From positions 3,658,001-3,722,000 of the forward strand of contig NZ_CP038266.1 in NCBI RefSeq assembly GCF_004564355.1: a DNA stretch of 64,000 nucleotides. The letters run 5' to 3'. The notes under the pieces were generated by a model. It worked only from the letters and a program-made list of their open reading frames with translations. It did not search any database and had not been told where the DNA came from. The translations under genes and the position numbers were made by a program. Position 1 is the stretch's first letter, and each line of letters opens with the position of its first letter. The DNA is from Microbacterium wangchenii (lineage in GTDB: Bacteria > Actinomycetota > Actinomycetes > Actinomycetales > Microbacteriaceae). Positions 17,375 through 28,152 of the stretch are shown here, in pieces.

Positions 17375-18491
17375 CGTCATCGTGGTCGGCGCCGGCCCTG
17401 TGGGCACGCTGCTCTCGGCCGAACTCGCCCGGCGCGGCGTCGACGTCGCCGTCGTGGAGCGACGGACGGACCCCTCCGAAGGGTCGCGCGCGATCGGCGT
17501 GCACGCGCCGGTGCTCGCCGCACTGGAGGAATCCGGCGCCACCGAACGCCTGCTCGCTCAGGCGCAGCGGGTCACGAGCGGTCAGGCCCGCTCGGGCGGC
17601 CGCGTGCTGGGCGTCGTGCGTTTCGACCGGCTCTCGCGGCGCTTCCCGTTCGTCGCGACCCTGCCGCAGCCCGCGACGCACCGGGCACTGGCAGCGGATG
17701 CTCCGGCCCCGATCGTCGGCGAGGTCACGGCGTTGCGGGGCGGGACGCATCCGGCCGTGGTGTTCCGCGCCGACGGCGTCGAGCGAGAGCTCTCCGCACG
17801 GGTGGTCGTGCTGGCCGCCGGGCCGCGCTCCCGTTCGCTGCTGTACCGGCCCGAGGCGGTGCGCGTCCAGCCCTACCCCGACCGGTACGTCATGGCCGAT
17901 GTCGGCACGGGCGGGCCGGAGTACGCCGTCGTGCACCTGGACCGCGAGGGTGTGCTGGAGTCGTTCCCGCTGCCGGGCGGGCAGCGCCGGTACGTCGCCC
18001 CCGCGCCATCCGGTCTGGACGATCCCACGGCACGCGCGGCCGTCCTGCGGGCGGCGCTGCACGCGCGGGGCGAGCACGCGGCGGCGGAGGAGATCGCCGC
18101 CGCCGACGGTTTCGCCATCCGCCGCACCGTCGCCCCGCGCATGCGCCGCGGCGCGCTCCTGGCCATCGGCGACGCCGCGCACGAGGTGAGCCCCATGGGC
18201 GGACAGGGCATGAACCTGGGACTGCTGGATGCGGTGACCCTGGCTCCGCTCGTCGCGCGCTGGGTGCGCTCGGGCGAGGCGCCCGATGCCGACCTGGCGC
18301 GGTGGGAGCGGCGGCGGCGGGCGTCCGCGCGCGTGTCGGGGGTCATCGCCACCATGAACACGTTCCTCGGCCGCCCGGCGTCCGCGCGCATGGACGCCGG
18401 GCGACGCACAGCGATGCGCGCGGCGCTGGCGACGCCGGCGGGGACGCTGCTCGCCCACGCCTATGCGATGGGCTTCGACCGCGACGCGTAG
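17367..18491 (+). CDS. FAD-dependent monooxygenase (SrsC-like hydroxylase)
   Basis: The product is 374 aa of the aromatic hydroxylase (PHBH) fold. The FAD-binding GAGPVG is at residues 8-13 and ends in an acidic-basic ERR; the second FAD motif GDAAHEVSPMGGQGMNLG is in the C-terminal half. Flavin hydroxylases of this type insert one oxygen into a phenolic ring using NAD(P)H. Placed after the type III synthase and methyltransferase with an 8-nt overlap, it probably oxidises the resorcinol to a hydroquinone or quinone. The substrate is inferred from context only. Confidence 0.87.
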   Translation: MPDVIVVGAGPVGTLLSAELARRGVDVAVVERRTDPSEGSRAIGVHAPVLAALEESGATERLLAQAQRVTSGQARSGGRVLGVVRFDRLSRRFPFVATLPQPATHRALAADAPAPIVGEVTALRGGTHPAVVFRADGVERELSARVVVLAAGPRSRSLLYRPEAVRVQPYPDRYVMADVGTGGPEYAVVHLDREGVLESFPLPGGQRRYVAPAPSGLDDPTARAAVLRAALHARGEHAAAEEIAAADGFAIRRTVAPRMRRGALLAIGDAAHEVSPMGGQGMNLGLLDAVTLAPLVARWVRSGEAPDADLARWERRRRASARVSGVIATMNTFLGRPASARMDAGRRTAMRAALATPAGTLLAHAYAMGFDRDA

Positions 18492-18526
18492 CTCCGTCGA
18501 GGCCCCCTGCGTGGGCGGAACGGAGG

Positions 18527-19378
18527 CTATGCCGTGAGCGCGCCGCCGGTGGCGACGAGCTGAGCGGCCAGCAGGAGGGCGGCGAGCATCACGAGACGGA
18601 ACACCGTGCGGTCGGGCGGACGCACGAGCACCCGGACGCCGGTCGCGGCGGCCGTCGCGGCGGCCGCGGCGAAGAAGATCCAGCCGACGACGGGCACGTC
18701 CCCCAGCTCCCCGGCGGAGGAGCCCACGAGAACGGAAAGCGCCCCGACGACGACGCCCGCCGCCGCGACGACGGCGCTGACGCGCGCACCCAGGCGGTGC
18801 GGCAGGCCGCGGATGCCGGTGGCCCGGTCATCGTCCAGGTCGGGGAGCACGTTGGTCAGGTGCACGGCGGCGCCCAGTGCCGCCCCCGCGATGCCCGCCC
18901 ACGCCGGCGCGGGAGCGCCGCCGGGCAGCGACAGCGTCGCGAAGGACGGGAAGAGCCCGAAGCTCAGCACGAACGGGACGATCGAGAACGGCGTGGCCTT
19001 GAGTCCGGCGTTGTACGCCCACGCCGCGGCCAGCGCGACCGCGTGGGCGGCCAGCATCCCCGCCCCCAGCGGTGCGGACAGGACGAGGGCGACGACGACC
19101 GCGCCCACCGCGACCCCGAGCGCGCCGCCGGCGGAGACGACGCCGGCGGCGATGGGCTTGTCGCGACGCCCGACCGCCTCATCGCGTGCGGCATCGATCG
19201 CGTCGTTGGACAGACCGACCGAGACCTGCCCGCTGAAGACGGCGACCACCAGCAGCACGAGACGCCACGGCTCCAGCCCGGCAGCCAGGCCGAGCGCGAG
19301 CGACAGTGCCGTGACGACGAGGGTCGGACCGGGATGCGTGGAACCCCACAGGGCCCGAATCACCCGCATCCGCCGCAT
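18527..19378 (-). CDS. UbiA-family prenyltransferase
   Basis: The product is 283 aa with eight or nine predicted membrane helices. The first Asp-rich motif NDAIDAARDEAVGRRDKP (from residue 58) and a second DLDDDR motif bind the prenyl diphosphate through Mg2+. Such enzymes attach an isoprenoid to an aromatic acceptor, as in menaquinone or ubiquinone synthesis, or act in secondary metabolism. It is convergent with the polyketide operon, ending 35 bp from the hydroxylase gene, so it may prenylate that product; it could instead belong to a separate pathway. TAGCGT lies 6 nt before ATG 19378. Confidence 0.88.
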   Translation of the reverse strand: MRRMRVIRALWGSTHPGPTLVVTALSLALGLAAGLEPWRLVLLVVAVFSGQVSVGLSNDAIDAARDEAVGRRDKPIAAGVVSAGGALGVAVGAVVVALVLSAPLGAGMLAAHAVALAAAWAYNAGLKATPFSIVPFVLSFGLFPSFATLSLPGGAPAPAWAGIAGAALGAAVHLTNVLPDLDDDRATGIRGLPHRLGARVSAVVAAAGVVVGALSVLVGSSAGELGDVPVVGWIFFAAAAATAAATGVRVLVRPPDRTVFRLVMLAALLLAAQLVATGGALTA

Positions 19379-19399
19379 CCCCCGACGCTACCGTGCGGA

Positions 19400-19466
19400 C
19401 GAGACACCACATCCCGTCCGAAACATCACGCGATGCGCGGTGCCTCAGCCGGAATGTGGTGTCTCG
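19400..19466. repeat. Intergenic palindrome, GAGACACCACAT type
   Basis: CGAGACACCACAT (19400-19412) and its exact reverse complement (19454-19466) enclose 41 nt. It lies between the clpB stop and the ubiA-like gene's start, so it could be the clpB transcript end. No second copy is in the window. Confidence 0.65.
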
Positions 19467-19474
19467 CGAGTGGG

Positions 19475-21679
<2,205 letters not shown>

Positions 21680-21707
21680 GTGTTCTCCTGAAAACTCGGT
21701 GCGCAAA

Positions 21708-21728
21708 GTTGAGTCGCGCTGGCTCAAG
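21708..21728 (-). promoter_or_regulatory. HAIR operator (HspR-binding site) upstream of clpB
   Basis: Read on the minus strand this is CTTGAGC-N7-ACTCAAC, close to the HAIR consensus CTTGAGT-N7-ACTCAAG. It lies about 29 bp upstream of the clpB start. The hspR gene itself is at 49890-50348, and two similar boxes precede dnaK. Confidence 0.85.
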
Positions 21729-21856
21729 TTTATCGGACATCGGGCGATGCGGCAATGCACCCCCGGGCACAAAGGCCCCTACCGGCGCGCGGCGCGCGGG
21801 GTTAGCGTTCTGCGCGTCGGCGCCAACGGGGGTGCCGAGCCACGGAAGGAACATGC

Positions 21857-23449
21857 ATGTCGTTCACGAAGCGCAGACTGGCCGCCGTGATCGCGGCGGC
21901 GGCGATGGTGGGTGGGGGCGGGATCGCCACTCCGGCGTTCGCGGCCCGCGACGCCGACACCGTCGAAACCCTGACCAAAGCCGTCAAGGTCAACAACGTC
22001 CTCAGGCACCTGAAGCATTTCCAGCGGATCGCCGACTCCTACGGCGACCGCGCCGCCGGCCGCCCCGGCTACGAGGCATCCGTCGACTATGTCGTGAAGC
22101 AGCTCGAGCGGGCAGGCTACGCCCCCGAGGTGCAGGAGTTCCCCTTCACCTATACGGAGGAGAACAGCGCCCTCAGCCGCCAGGATCCGGCGACGACGTG
22201 GGCGGAGGGCACCGACTTCCTGCGCAACACGTTCGACAGCGGCAGCCCGGAGGGGTCGGCCACCGGCGCCCTCGTCCCCGTCGACCTCGTGACCCCCTTC
22301 CCGGCCGACGGCTCGAGCACGAGCGGTTGCGAACCGGAGGACTTCACCGGCTTCCCCGCCGGGGGCATCGCCCTCGTGCAACGCGGAACGTGTGACTTCT
22401 CGCTCAAGGCGCTCAACGCCGAGAACGCCGGAGCGGCGGGCGTCATCGTCGCCAACGACGGCCGTCCGGGCTTGGTCGGCATGATCGGCGACGCGACCGG
22501 CCTCACCATCCCCGCGGTGTTCGCGTCCTCCCCCGTGGGCGAGGATCTGGCGTCCACGCCCGGCGCGATCGTGACCGTCACGGTGGACTACTTCGCCGAG
22601 GAGCGCACGACGTACAACGTGCTCGCCGAGACGGGCACGGGCGATGACTCGAACGTCGTGATGGCCGGCGCGCATTTGGACAGCGTGCAGGATGGCGCGG
22701 GCATCAACGACAACGGCACCGGCAGCGCGGGCCTGCTGGAGACGGCGATCCAGATGAAGCGGGTCAAGCCCACCAACACCGTGCGGTTCGCGTGGTGGGG
22801 CGCCGAGGAGGAGGGCCTGCTCGGTTCGGAGTACTACGTCGCGAATCTCGCCGAGGAGCAGCTCGGTCAGATCGCGCTGTACCTGAACTTCGACATGATC
22901 GGCTCGCCGAACTACTTCACCGGCGTGTACGACGGTGACAACTCCGGCGGCACCGCCGAACCGGGCTTCATCCCGCCCGGCTCCGCCGAGATCGAGGACG
23001 TCTTCGAGCAGTTCTACACCTCGAAGGACCTCCCCTATCAGGACACCGATTTCTCCGGCCGCTCCGACTACGGCCCGTTCATCGCGGTCGGCATCCCCGC
23101 GGGCGGGCTGTTCACCGGCGCCGAGGAGATCAAGACCGAGGAGGAGGCGGCGCGGTACGGCGGCCTCGCCGGCGTCGCGTACGACCCGTGCTACCACCAG
23201 CCGTGCGACAACCTCACCGGTGAGGGCGCTGACCGCGCGCTCTACAAGCAGCTCGAGAGGGCCTACCGGCATCAGTTGAAGGGCAACGTCAACCGCATCG
23301 CGCTGGACGTCAACTCCGACGCCCTGGCCGCCGCCGTCATCACGTTCGCGTTCGACACGTCGATGGTGGAGGGCGCCGACGCGCTGCGCGAGAAGGCGGC
23401 CGGCGCGCCCGTCGACCTCGACGCGCTGCGCGACCGCGCGGCGCAGTAG
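21857..23449 (+). CDS. Secreted M28-family aminopeptidase with PA domain
   Basis: The product is 530 aa. A Sec signal peptide ends at TPAFAA (residue 30), so the enzyme is exported. A protease-associated (PA) domain is inserted at about residues 130-235, and the M28 zinc domain follows: His273-x-Asp275 in AGAHLDS, the bridging Asp285 in NDNGTG, the catalytic Glu pair in [11 protein letters not shown], and a late CYHQPCDN segment holding the final His. It resembles Streptomyces-type leucine or broad aminopeptidases. A good ribosome site, GGAAGGAA, lies ahead of the ATG. A strong terminator follows. Confidence 0.93.
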   Translation: MSFTKRRLAAVIAAAAMVGGGGIATPAFAARDADTVETLTKAVKVNNVLRHLKHFQRIADSYGDRAAGRPGYEASVDYVVKQLERAGYAPEVQEFPFTYTEENSALSRQDPATTWAEGTDFLRNTFDSGSPEGSATGALVPVDLVTPFPADGSSTSGCEPEDFTGFPAGGIALVQRGTCDFSLKALNAENAGAAGVIVANDGRPGLVGMIGDATGLTIPAVFASSPVGEDLASTPGAIVTVTVDYFAEERTTYNVLAETGTGDDSNVVMAGAHLDSVQDGAGINDNGTGSAGLLETAIQMKRVKPTNTVRFAWWGAEEEGLLGSEYYVANLAEEQLGQIALYLNFDMIGSPNYFTGVYDGDNSGGTAEPGFIPPGSAEIEDVFEQFYTSKDLPYQDTDFSGRSDYGPFIAVGIPAGGLFTGAEEIKTEEEAARYGGLAGVAYDPCYHQPCDNLTGEGADRALYKQLERAYRHQLKGNVNRIALDVNSDALAAAVITFAFDTSMVEGADALREKAAGAPVDLDALRDRAAQ

Positions 23450-23455
23450 TCGCCC

Positions 23456-23487
23456 GGGCCCCGGCACCCCACGCGGTGCCGGGGCCC
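23456..23487 (+). terminator. GC-rich hairpin terminator of the M28 peptidase gene
   Basis: GGGCCCCGGCACC (23456-23468) pairs perfectly over 13 bp with 23475-23487, with a 6-nt loop. It starts 7 bp after the stop codon. The right arm is repeated once more directly downstream. Confidence 0.78.
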
Positions 23488-23513
23488 GCACGCGGTGCCG
23501 GGGCCCCACACCT

Positions 23514-23602
23514 GCCGCCTGACCGAACTCCTCAAATCCGCGCCCGGACGCGGCGAGAACCACCCAGCACGCCGCCGGGGGCGCCGGTCTTGAGGAGTTC
23601 GG
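23514..23602. repeat. Palindromic element, CGAACTCCTCAA type, copy 1
   Basis: CGAACTCCTCAA (23524-23535) and its exact reverse complement (23590-23601) bracket 54 nt. The first 30 nt of the element (23514-23543) recur identically at 23665-23694, and the inner GCGGCGAGAACC is shared as well, so the two copies are homologous. Confidence 0.8.
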
Positions 23603-23664
23603 GCTTGAGCCGGGCTGGCACGAGGAAGTGCGGGGAGCGGACCCCGACCCTCCGCTCGCGCGTC

Positions 23665-23752
23665 GCCGCCTGACCGAACTCCTCAAATCCGCGCGTGGAT
23701 GCGGCGAGAACCGCCCCCACGAGACCGTGGGCACCGGTCTTGAGGAGTTCGG
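23665..23752. repeat. Palindromic element, CGAACTCCTCAA type, copy 2
   Basis: Arms 23675-23686 and 23740-23751 are identical to those of copy 1, which lies 151 bp upstream. The 5' 30 nt and the inner GCGGCGAGAACC are conserved while the loop sequence differs, indicating selection on or transfer of the arms. Confidence 0.8.
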
Positions 23753-23780
23753 GCGCGGCGGTGCGGAGGGCGCGGCCCGC

Positions 23781-24749
23781 TCAGGCGGCCTGGTCCTCGG
23801 TCACGTGGCGGAAGCGCGACCGGTAGGCGGTCGGCGTGAGGCCGAGGGTGCGCGCGAAGTTCTGCCGCAGGACCGCCGCGGAGCCGAAGCCGCTCTCGTA
23901 TGCGATCCGGTCGAGGCCCAGGTCGGTCTTCTCCAGCAGCCGCTGCGCGTGCAGGATGCGCTGCCGAGAGAGCCATGCGGCGGGCGTGGCACCGAAGTCG
24001 GCCTTGAACCGGCGCGCGAAGGTCCGCGGAGACATGTGCGCGCGGGCGGCGAGCTGGTCGACCGAGAGATCGGCCCGAAGGTTCTGCAGCATCCAGTCGC
24101 TGACCGGCGCGAGCGACATGGATGCCGCCACCGGAAGAGGCTTGTCGATGAACTGCGCCTGGCCGCCGTCGCGCTGCGGCGGGACCACCATGCGCCGCGC
24201 GATCGTGTTGGTCATCTCCGCACCCAGCTCCTGTCGCAGCAGGTGCAGGCACGCATCCAAGCCCGCCGCCGTGCCGGCGCTCGTGATGATGCGCCCGTCT
24301 TGGACGTACAGCACGTCGGGGTCGACGTCCGCGCTCGGGTACATCTCGGCCATCCGCTGCGCGTACATCCAGTGGGTGGTGGCGCGGCGGCCGTCGAGCA
24401 CACCCGCGGCGGCCAGGAGAAACGACCCGCTGCACAGACTGAGGACCCATGCTTCGCGCGCGACCGCGTGCCGTATGACCTCGAGCACGCGTTCGTCCAC
24501 GTGTGCCCAGTACTCCGGCGTCGTCGGCGACACCACGACCAGGTCGGCTTCATAGGCGAAGGACAGGTCGTTCTCGATATTGATCGAGAACGGCATCTTG
24601 GATGCCACGGCGCCGGGATCGGGCGTGACGATGCGGAAGTCGAAGTTGGGAATCCCGTCGGCCGTCCGGTCCAGTCCGAACGCCTCGCATGCGACGCCGA
24701 ATTCGAACGGGGCGAATCCGTCCTGCACGATCACTGCGACGGTCTTCAT
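23781..24749 (-). CDS. GlxA-family transcriptional regulator (DJ-1/PfpI domain plus AraC HTH)
   Basis: The product is 322 aa. Residues about 1-170 form a DJ-1/PfpI class-I glutamine-amidotransferase-like sensor, with Cys in the nucleophile-elbow region LSLCSGSFLL. Residues about 215-315 form two AraC-type helix-turn-helices (LAARAHMSPRTFARRFKADF and LDRIAYESGFGSAAVLRQNF). Such proteins are usually activators of amide, arginine or similar catabolic genes, but no target operon is adjacent. GGAG precedes the ATG. A TGGCAG inverted repeat lies in the gap to the divergent small gene. Confidence 0.9.
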   Translation of the reverse strand: MKTVAVIVQDGFAPFEFGVACEAFGLDRTADGIPNFDFRIVTPDPGAVASKMPFSINIENDLSFAYEADLVVVSPTTPEYWAHVDERVLEVIRHAVAREAWVLSLCSGSFLLAAAGVLDGRRATTHWMYAQRMAEMYPSADVDPDVLYVQDGRIITSAGTAAGLDACLHLLRQELGAEMTNTIARRMVVPPQRDGGQAQFIDKPLPVAASMSLAPVSDWMLQNLRADLSVDQLAARAHMSPRTFARRFKADFGATPAAWLSRQRILHAQRLLEKTDLGLDRIAYESGFGSAAVLRQNFARTLGLTPTAYRSRFRHVTEDQAA

Positions 24750-24793
24750 GGAGGCTCCTCGGGCTGGCAGTAATCGTTCGGGTCGTGGCTACT

Positions 24794-24809
24794 CTGCCAC
24801 TGTTGGCAG
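24794..24809. promoter_or_regulatory. CTGCCA-N4-TGGCAG inverted repeat between divergent genes
   Basis: Six-bp perfect arms with a 4-nt spacer sit 45 bp from the GlxA-type gene's start and 28 bp from the start of the small membrane-protein gene. A further TGGCAG occurs at 24764-24769. It could be the autoregulatory site of the GlxA-type protein. This is inferred from position only. Confidence 0.4.
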
Positions 24810-24836
24810 GTTGAGCGCAAGCGTAGGTTTCCTGCC

Positions 24837-25136
24837 ATGATCCTTCTTCTGCTTGCCACCGCCGCCCTCGCCACGGCCGCGATCGTCGCCACCGTCGGCG
24901 GCCTGGCCCGCGACGGATACCGGGCCGTTCCCTCCATCCCCTGCCGCGTGCCGGAGCGCTCGGCGTCCCTGCCGGATCGAGTGGCCCCCCTGCCGGAGCG
25001 ATCGGCGCTCGTGCGCGAGCATTCGGCGCCCCTGCACGAGCGGCCGATGCCCCTGTCGGCGGCCGCCCACTCGGCAATCCGGCCTCCGCACGTCTTCGCG
25101 GCAGCCCGCCGGGTGCGCGTCTCTGCGCAGATGTGA
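24837..25136 (+). CDS. Small membrane-anchored protein with Pro/Arg/Glu repeats
   Basis: The product is 99 aa. One N-terminal helix (residues 1-23) is followed by DGYRAVP and about four imperfect repeats of eight residues around the pattern (L/V)PERSA, then a basic tail. TAGGTT lies 7 nt upstream of the ATG, the leaderless pattern common in this window. The gene is divergent from the GlxA-type regulator. No known domain is recognised. The repeat segment could also reflect DNA-level duplication. Confidence 0.55.
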   Translation: MILLLLATAALATAAIVATVGGLARDGYRAVPSIPCRVPERSASLPDRVAPLPERSALVREHSAPLHERPMPLSAAAHSAIRPPHVFAAARRVRVSAQM

Positions 25137-25189
25137 GCGGATCGCGGGAACGTCCTCCGTAGACTCGGGATCCCCAGAGACGAGGAACC

Positions 25190-25606
25190 GTGACCACTCC
25201 ACCGCAGTCGCCCGCCCCTTCTGCCCCCCAGGCCTACGGCACCCCCGCCGGATATCCGTCCCCCGCGGCCTACGCCCCGGCCGCCTCCGCCGTACGCGGG
25301 AATCCCTTCGGGCTGGCGTCGGCCGTGGTGGGCGCGGTGCTCCTGCTCTCCCTGTTCCTGCAGATGATCGTGCAGGTGGGCGCGATCGGCCGCGGCGATG
25401 TCAGCATGCTCGGCATCATCGGTGTGGCGTCCAACCTCATCGAGGGGCTCCTGGCCGTCACCGCGATCGTCCTCGGCATCATCGGACTCACCCGGCGCGG
25501 GCGCCCTCAGGCCCTCGCGGGCATCGGGACAGGGATCGGCGTCGCGATGCTGATCTCCACGATCGTGTGGGGGCTGCTGTACCCCGCAGTGCTCAGCCTG
25601 AGCTGA
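25190..25606 (+). CDS. DUF4190-like small membrane protein
   Basis: The product is 138 aa. A Pro/Ala/Tyr-rich cytosolic N-terminus (residues 1-35) is followed by three hydrophobic helices (about 40-62, 72-98 and 106-135). Pro-rich tails with a small helix bundle are common in actinobacterial DUF4190-type proteins, whose function is unknown. GAGGAA precedes the GTG start; TAGACT 28 nt upstream fits an ordinary -10 box. Its end overlaps the convergent glycosyltransferase gene by 14 bp. Confidence 0.65.
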   Translation: MTTPPQSPAPSAPQAYGTPAGYPSPAAYAPAASAVRGNPFGLASAVVGAVLLLSLFLQMIVQVGAIGRGDVSMLGIIGVASNLIEGLLAVTAIVLGIIGLTRRGRPQALAGIGTGIGVAMLISTIVWGLLYPAVLSLS

Positions 25607-26801
25607 CGCTGCGCCCCGCGATCGCCCGCTGATACACGTCCACCATCGCCGCCGTGCGGGAGGACTGGCGGAACAGCTCCCGTATGCGCGACTCGGGGAC
25701 GGGCGCCGTGCCGGCTGTAATGTCGTCGGCAGCCTGCCGGAGCGTCGCGGCCAGGGCCGTCGTCGAGGCATCCGCCACCGTCCAGGCGCCCGAGCCGAGC
25801 TCAGCGGCGATGTCGGGGTCGCTGACCACAGCAGGGGTCCCCAACGCAGCGGCCTCGAACACCGTCATGCCCTGCGTCTCGAAGCCGATCGAGGTCTGCA
25901 CGACCGCGTCGGCCGCGGCGATGCGGCGCAGGGTCTCGGGGTAGGGCAGGCGGCCGGTGAAGACGACGGATGCCGCGGGTCGGCGCCGACGCACGAGCCG
26001 GCGGGCGGCACGTGCCTGGCCGCCTCCCCCGATGACCTCCACGTCGGCGGCGACGCCGGATTCGGCGAGGCCCTCGAGGAAGGGCAGGAGACGCTTCTCC
26101 GCGCTCATCCGGCCCACCCACACCAGCCGCGGAGGGCCGGGAGCGCGCCCGTCCGCCGGCGCTGCAGAGGCGGAGTCCAGGACGTCGTCGTCGATCCCGT
26201 TCCAGACGACGTCGACGGCGGGGTGGACCCCGTGCGCCTCGAGGCGGCGCGCGAAGTGGCCCGAGGGCGCCGTCACCGCGTCGACCCCGCCGGCCAGCAG
26301 ACGCAGATACGACCACCCGTCGGATCCGGACCCCGCCGCGCGGGAGCTCACGCCGAGGACGCGTCGCGCCCCCGCGTTGAGCACGCGCAGAACCAGGCCG
26401 GGGAAGGGGGCGACCGCGGCGATTCCCACGTCGACCCGGTTGTGCATCGTGTGCACGACGGGCAGGCCGTGACGCCGGGCGAAGCGGTGCCCGATGAGCG
26501 CGCCCCAGAAGTCCGCCTGCACGTGGACGACGTCCACCGGCGGGCGGCGGGACATCGCCGCATCCACGAACCGGTCGGTGCGGGCGCCGGGAAGGCTCAT
26601 CGAGTACTCCCGGTCGAGCGTGACGGGGATCGAGGGGAGGTCGACGTACGCCGCGTCGGGCGTGGCGCGGGCGTGCATGCGCGGGGCGACGATCGTGACG
26701 GTTTGGCCGGCGCGTTCGAGGAAGCGCCGCTGCAGGCGCATCGACACCTGCGCGCCGCCGGATGACTCGACGTGCTGGTCGCCGAACATCACGACGTGCA
26801 C
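25593..26801 (-). CDS. GT4-family glycosyltransferase
   Basis: The product is 402 aa with the GT-B fold. The N-terminal domain begins MFGDQHVESSGGAQVSM, the usual acceptor-side glycine-rich loop. The C-terminal donor domain shows LVWVGRMSAEKRLLPFLEGL and the retaining E-x7-E pattern in ETQGMTVFEAAALGTPAV. It starts 3 nt after the stop of the second GT4 gene, so the two form an operon and probably act in one glycolipid or cell-envelope glycan pathway. Donor and acceptor are unknown. Confidence 0.9.
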   Translation of the reverse strand: MHVVMFGDQHVESSGGAQVSMRLQRRFLERAGQTVTIVAPRMHARATPDAAYVDLPSIPVTLDREYSMSLPGARTDRFVDAAMSRRPPVDVVHVQADFWGALIGHRFARRHGLPVVHTMHNRVDVGIAAVAPFPGLVLRVLNAGARRVLGVSSRAAGSGSDGWSYLRLLAGGVDAVTAPSGHFARRLEAHGVHPAVDVVWNGIDDDVLDSASAAPADGRAPGPPRLVWVGRMSAEKRLLPFLEGLAESGVAADVEVIGGGGQARAARRLVRRRRPAASVVFTGRLPYPETLRRIAAADAVVQTSIGFETQGMTVFEAAALGTPAVVSDPDIAAELGSGAWTVADASTTALAATLRQAADDITAGTAPVPESRIRELFRQSSRTAAMVDVYQRAIAGRSVSSG

Positions 26802-26804
26802 GGG

Positions 26805-28010
26805 CTACTCCGGCAGGGGCGTGCCGCGGTACAGGGCCTCGAACGTGTCGAGCGTGCGCTCGATGTCGTGCACCACCACGCCGTCCAGCGACGCCTGCTG
26901 CATGCGCAGGAACTCCTCCGGATCGGCCGTGAGCACGTCGGTGAGGCGCGCGGACATCTCTGCCGCGTTGCCCGGCTCGAACAGGTACCCGTTCTCGCCG
27001 TCGTGCACGAGGTGCGGCAGCGCGACGGCGTCGGCGGCGACCACGGGCAGGCCCGAGGCCATCGCCTCCATCGTCGCGATGGACTGCAGCTCGGCGATCG
27101 AGGCGATCGCGAAGACGCTCGCACGCGAGTACAGCGAGCGCAGGTCCTCTTCGCTGGCGTGCCCGTGGAAGGTCACGCGGCCGGAGATCCCCAGCTGCTC
27201 GGCGAGGGTCTCCAGGTTCTTGCGCTGGTCTCCGCCGCCGACGATGTCGAGGGTGACATCCAGCGCAGGGTCGAGCTGCTCCACGGCCCGCAGCAGCACG
27301 TCGATGCCCTTCTCCGAGGTCAGTCGTCCGACGAAGAGGATGCGGTTGGACTCGCGCGGTGCGAGGTGCGGGGAGTAGTTGCGCCGGTCGATGCCGCAGC
27401 TGACGGGAATCACGCCGTGGATGTCGATGGTCGACTCGAGGAAGTCCGCGGCCTTGCGCGTGGGGGTCGTCACCGCCCGGGTGAGGTTGAAGGTGCGCTT
27501 GGCGTCGGCCCACGCGAGCTTGACGACGACCTGGTTGAGTGCGTCGGGCAGCGTGGTGAAGTCGAGGATGTTCTCGGCCATAACGTGGTTGGTGGCGACG
27601 ATGGGGATGCCGCGCTTGCGCGCCTCCCGAGCCAGTCCCCGGCCGATCACGATGTGCGACTGGATGTGCACGACGTCGGGCTTGACCGCATCCAGCACCT
27701 TGCGCGCATAGTGCTTGGAGCGCCACGGCCAGACGAACCGCAGCCAGTCATGCGGGGGCCAGCGGACGGAGGGCAGGCGATGCAGCATCATCGGCTGCCC
27801 CTCGATGACCTCCGTGCGCGGATGCGAGCGGCGATACGCGGTGTTGGGCGCCATGACGTGCACGTCATGGCCGCGCTCGACGAGTCCGGCCGAGAGGCGC
27901 TCGGCGAAACGGGCGGCGCCGTTGATGTCGGGAGCGAAGGTGTCGCAGCCCACCAGGACGGTGAGGCGAGGGGCGGCGTCGGGACTGTCAGGCGTCGCAG
28001 GGGTGGTCAC
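26805..28010 (-). CDS. GT4-family glycosyltransferase (PimB/MgtA-like)
   Basis: The product is 401 aa with a GT-B fold. The N-terminal half contains CDTFAPDINGAARFAERLS and the central VHIQSHIVIGRGLAREA segment; the donor domain has RILFVGRLTSEKGIDVLL and the E-x7-E motif in AELQSIATMEAMASGLPVV. The overall pattern resembles actinobacterial mannosyl- or glucosyl-transferases that act on diacylglycerol or phosphatidylinositol. It is the first gene of a two-gene operon with the downstream GT4. GTG 28010 is the start; the ribosome site is weak. Confidence 0.9.
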   Translation of the reverse strand: MTTPATPDSPDAAPRLTVLVGCDTFAPDINGAARFAERLSAGLVERGHDVHVMAPNTAYRRSHPRTEVIEGQPMMLHRLPSVRWPPHDWLRFVWPWRSKHYARKVLDAVKPDVVHIQSHIVIGRGLAREARKRGIPIVATNHVMAENILDFTTLPDALNQVVVKLAWADAKRTFNLTRAVTTPTRKAADFLESTIDIHGVIPVSCGIDRRNYSPHLAPRESNRILFVGRLTSEKGIDVLLRAVEQLDPALDVTLDIVGGGDQRKNLETLAEQLGISGRVTFHGHASEEDLRSLYSRASVFAIASIAELQSIATMEAMASGLPVVAADAVALPHLVHDGENGYLFEPGNAAEMSARLTDVLTADPEEFLRMQQASLDGVVVHDIERTLDTFEALYRGTPLPE

Positions 28011-28152
28011 GGCGGGTGGCTGCCTATCTGTGCGGCGGTAGGGGTCGCACGGTGCGGTGCATGCGCCCTGTCATCGTACCGGAGGCACCTCGCCGCGCCT
28101 GGGAAGCGCCACGGCGAGCGCGTGGCGGCGGAATCGACATAGCCTGGGAGGC

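Larger units (their letters stand above)
23450..23780. other. 331-bp gene-free region with terminator and twin palindromic elements
   Basis: No credible coding frame is present between the peptidase and the convergent GlxA-type regulator. The region holds the terminator at 23456-23487, a second half-copy of it at 23488-23506, and two related elements at 23514-23602 and 23665-23752, each with 12-bp perfect inverted arms. Confidence 0.8.
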
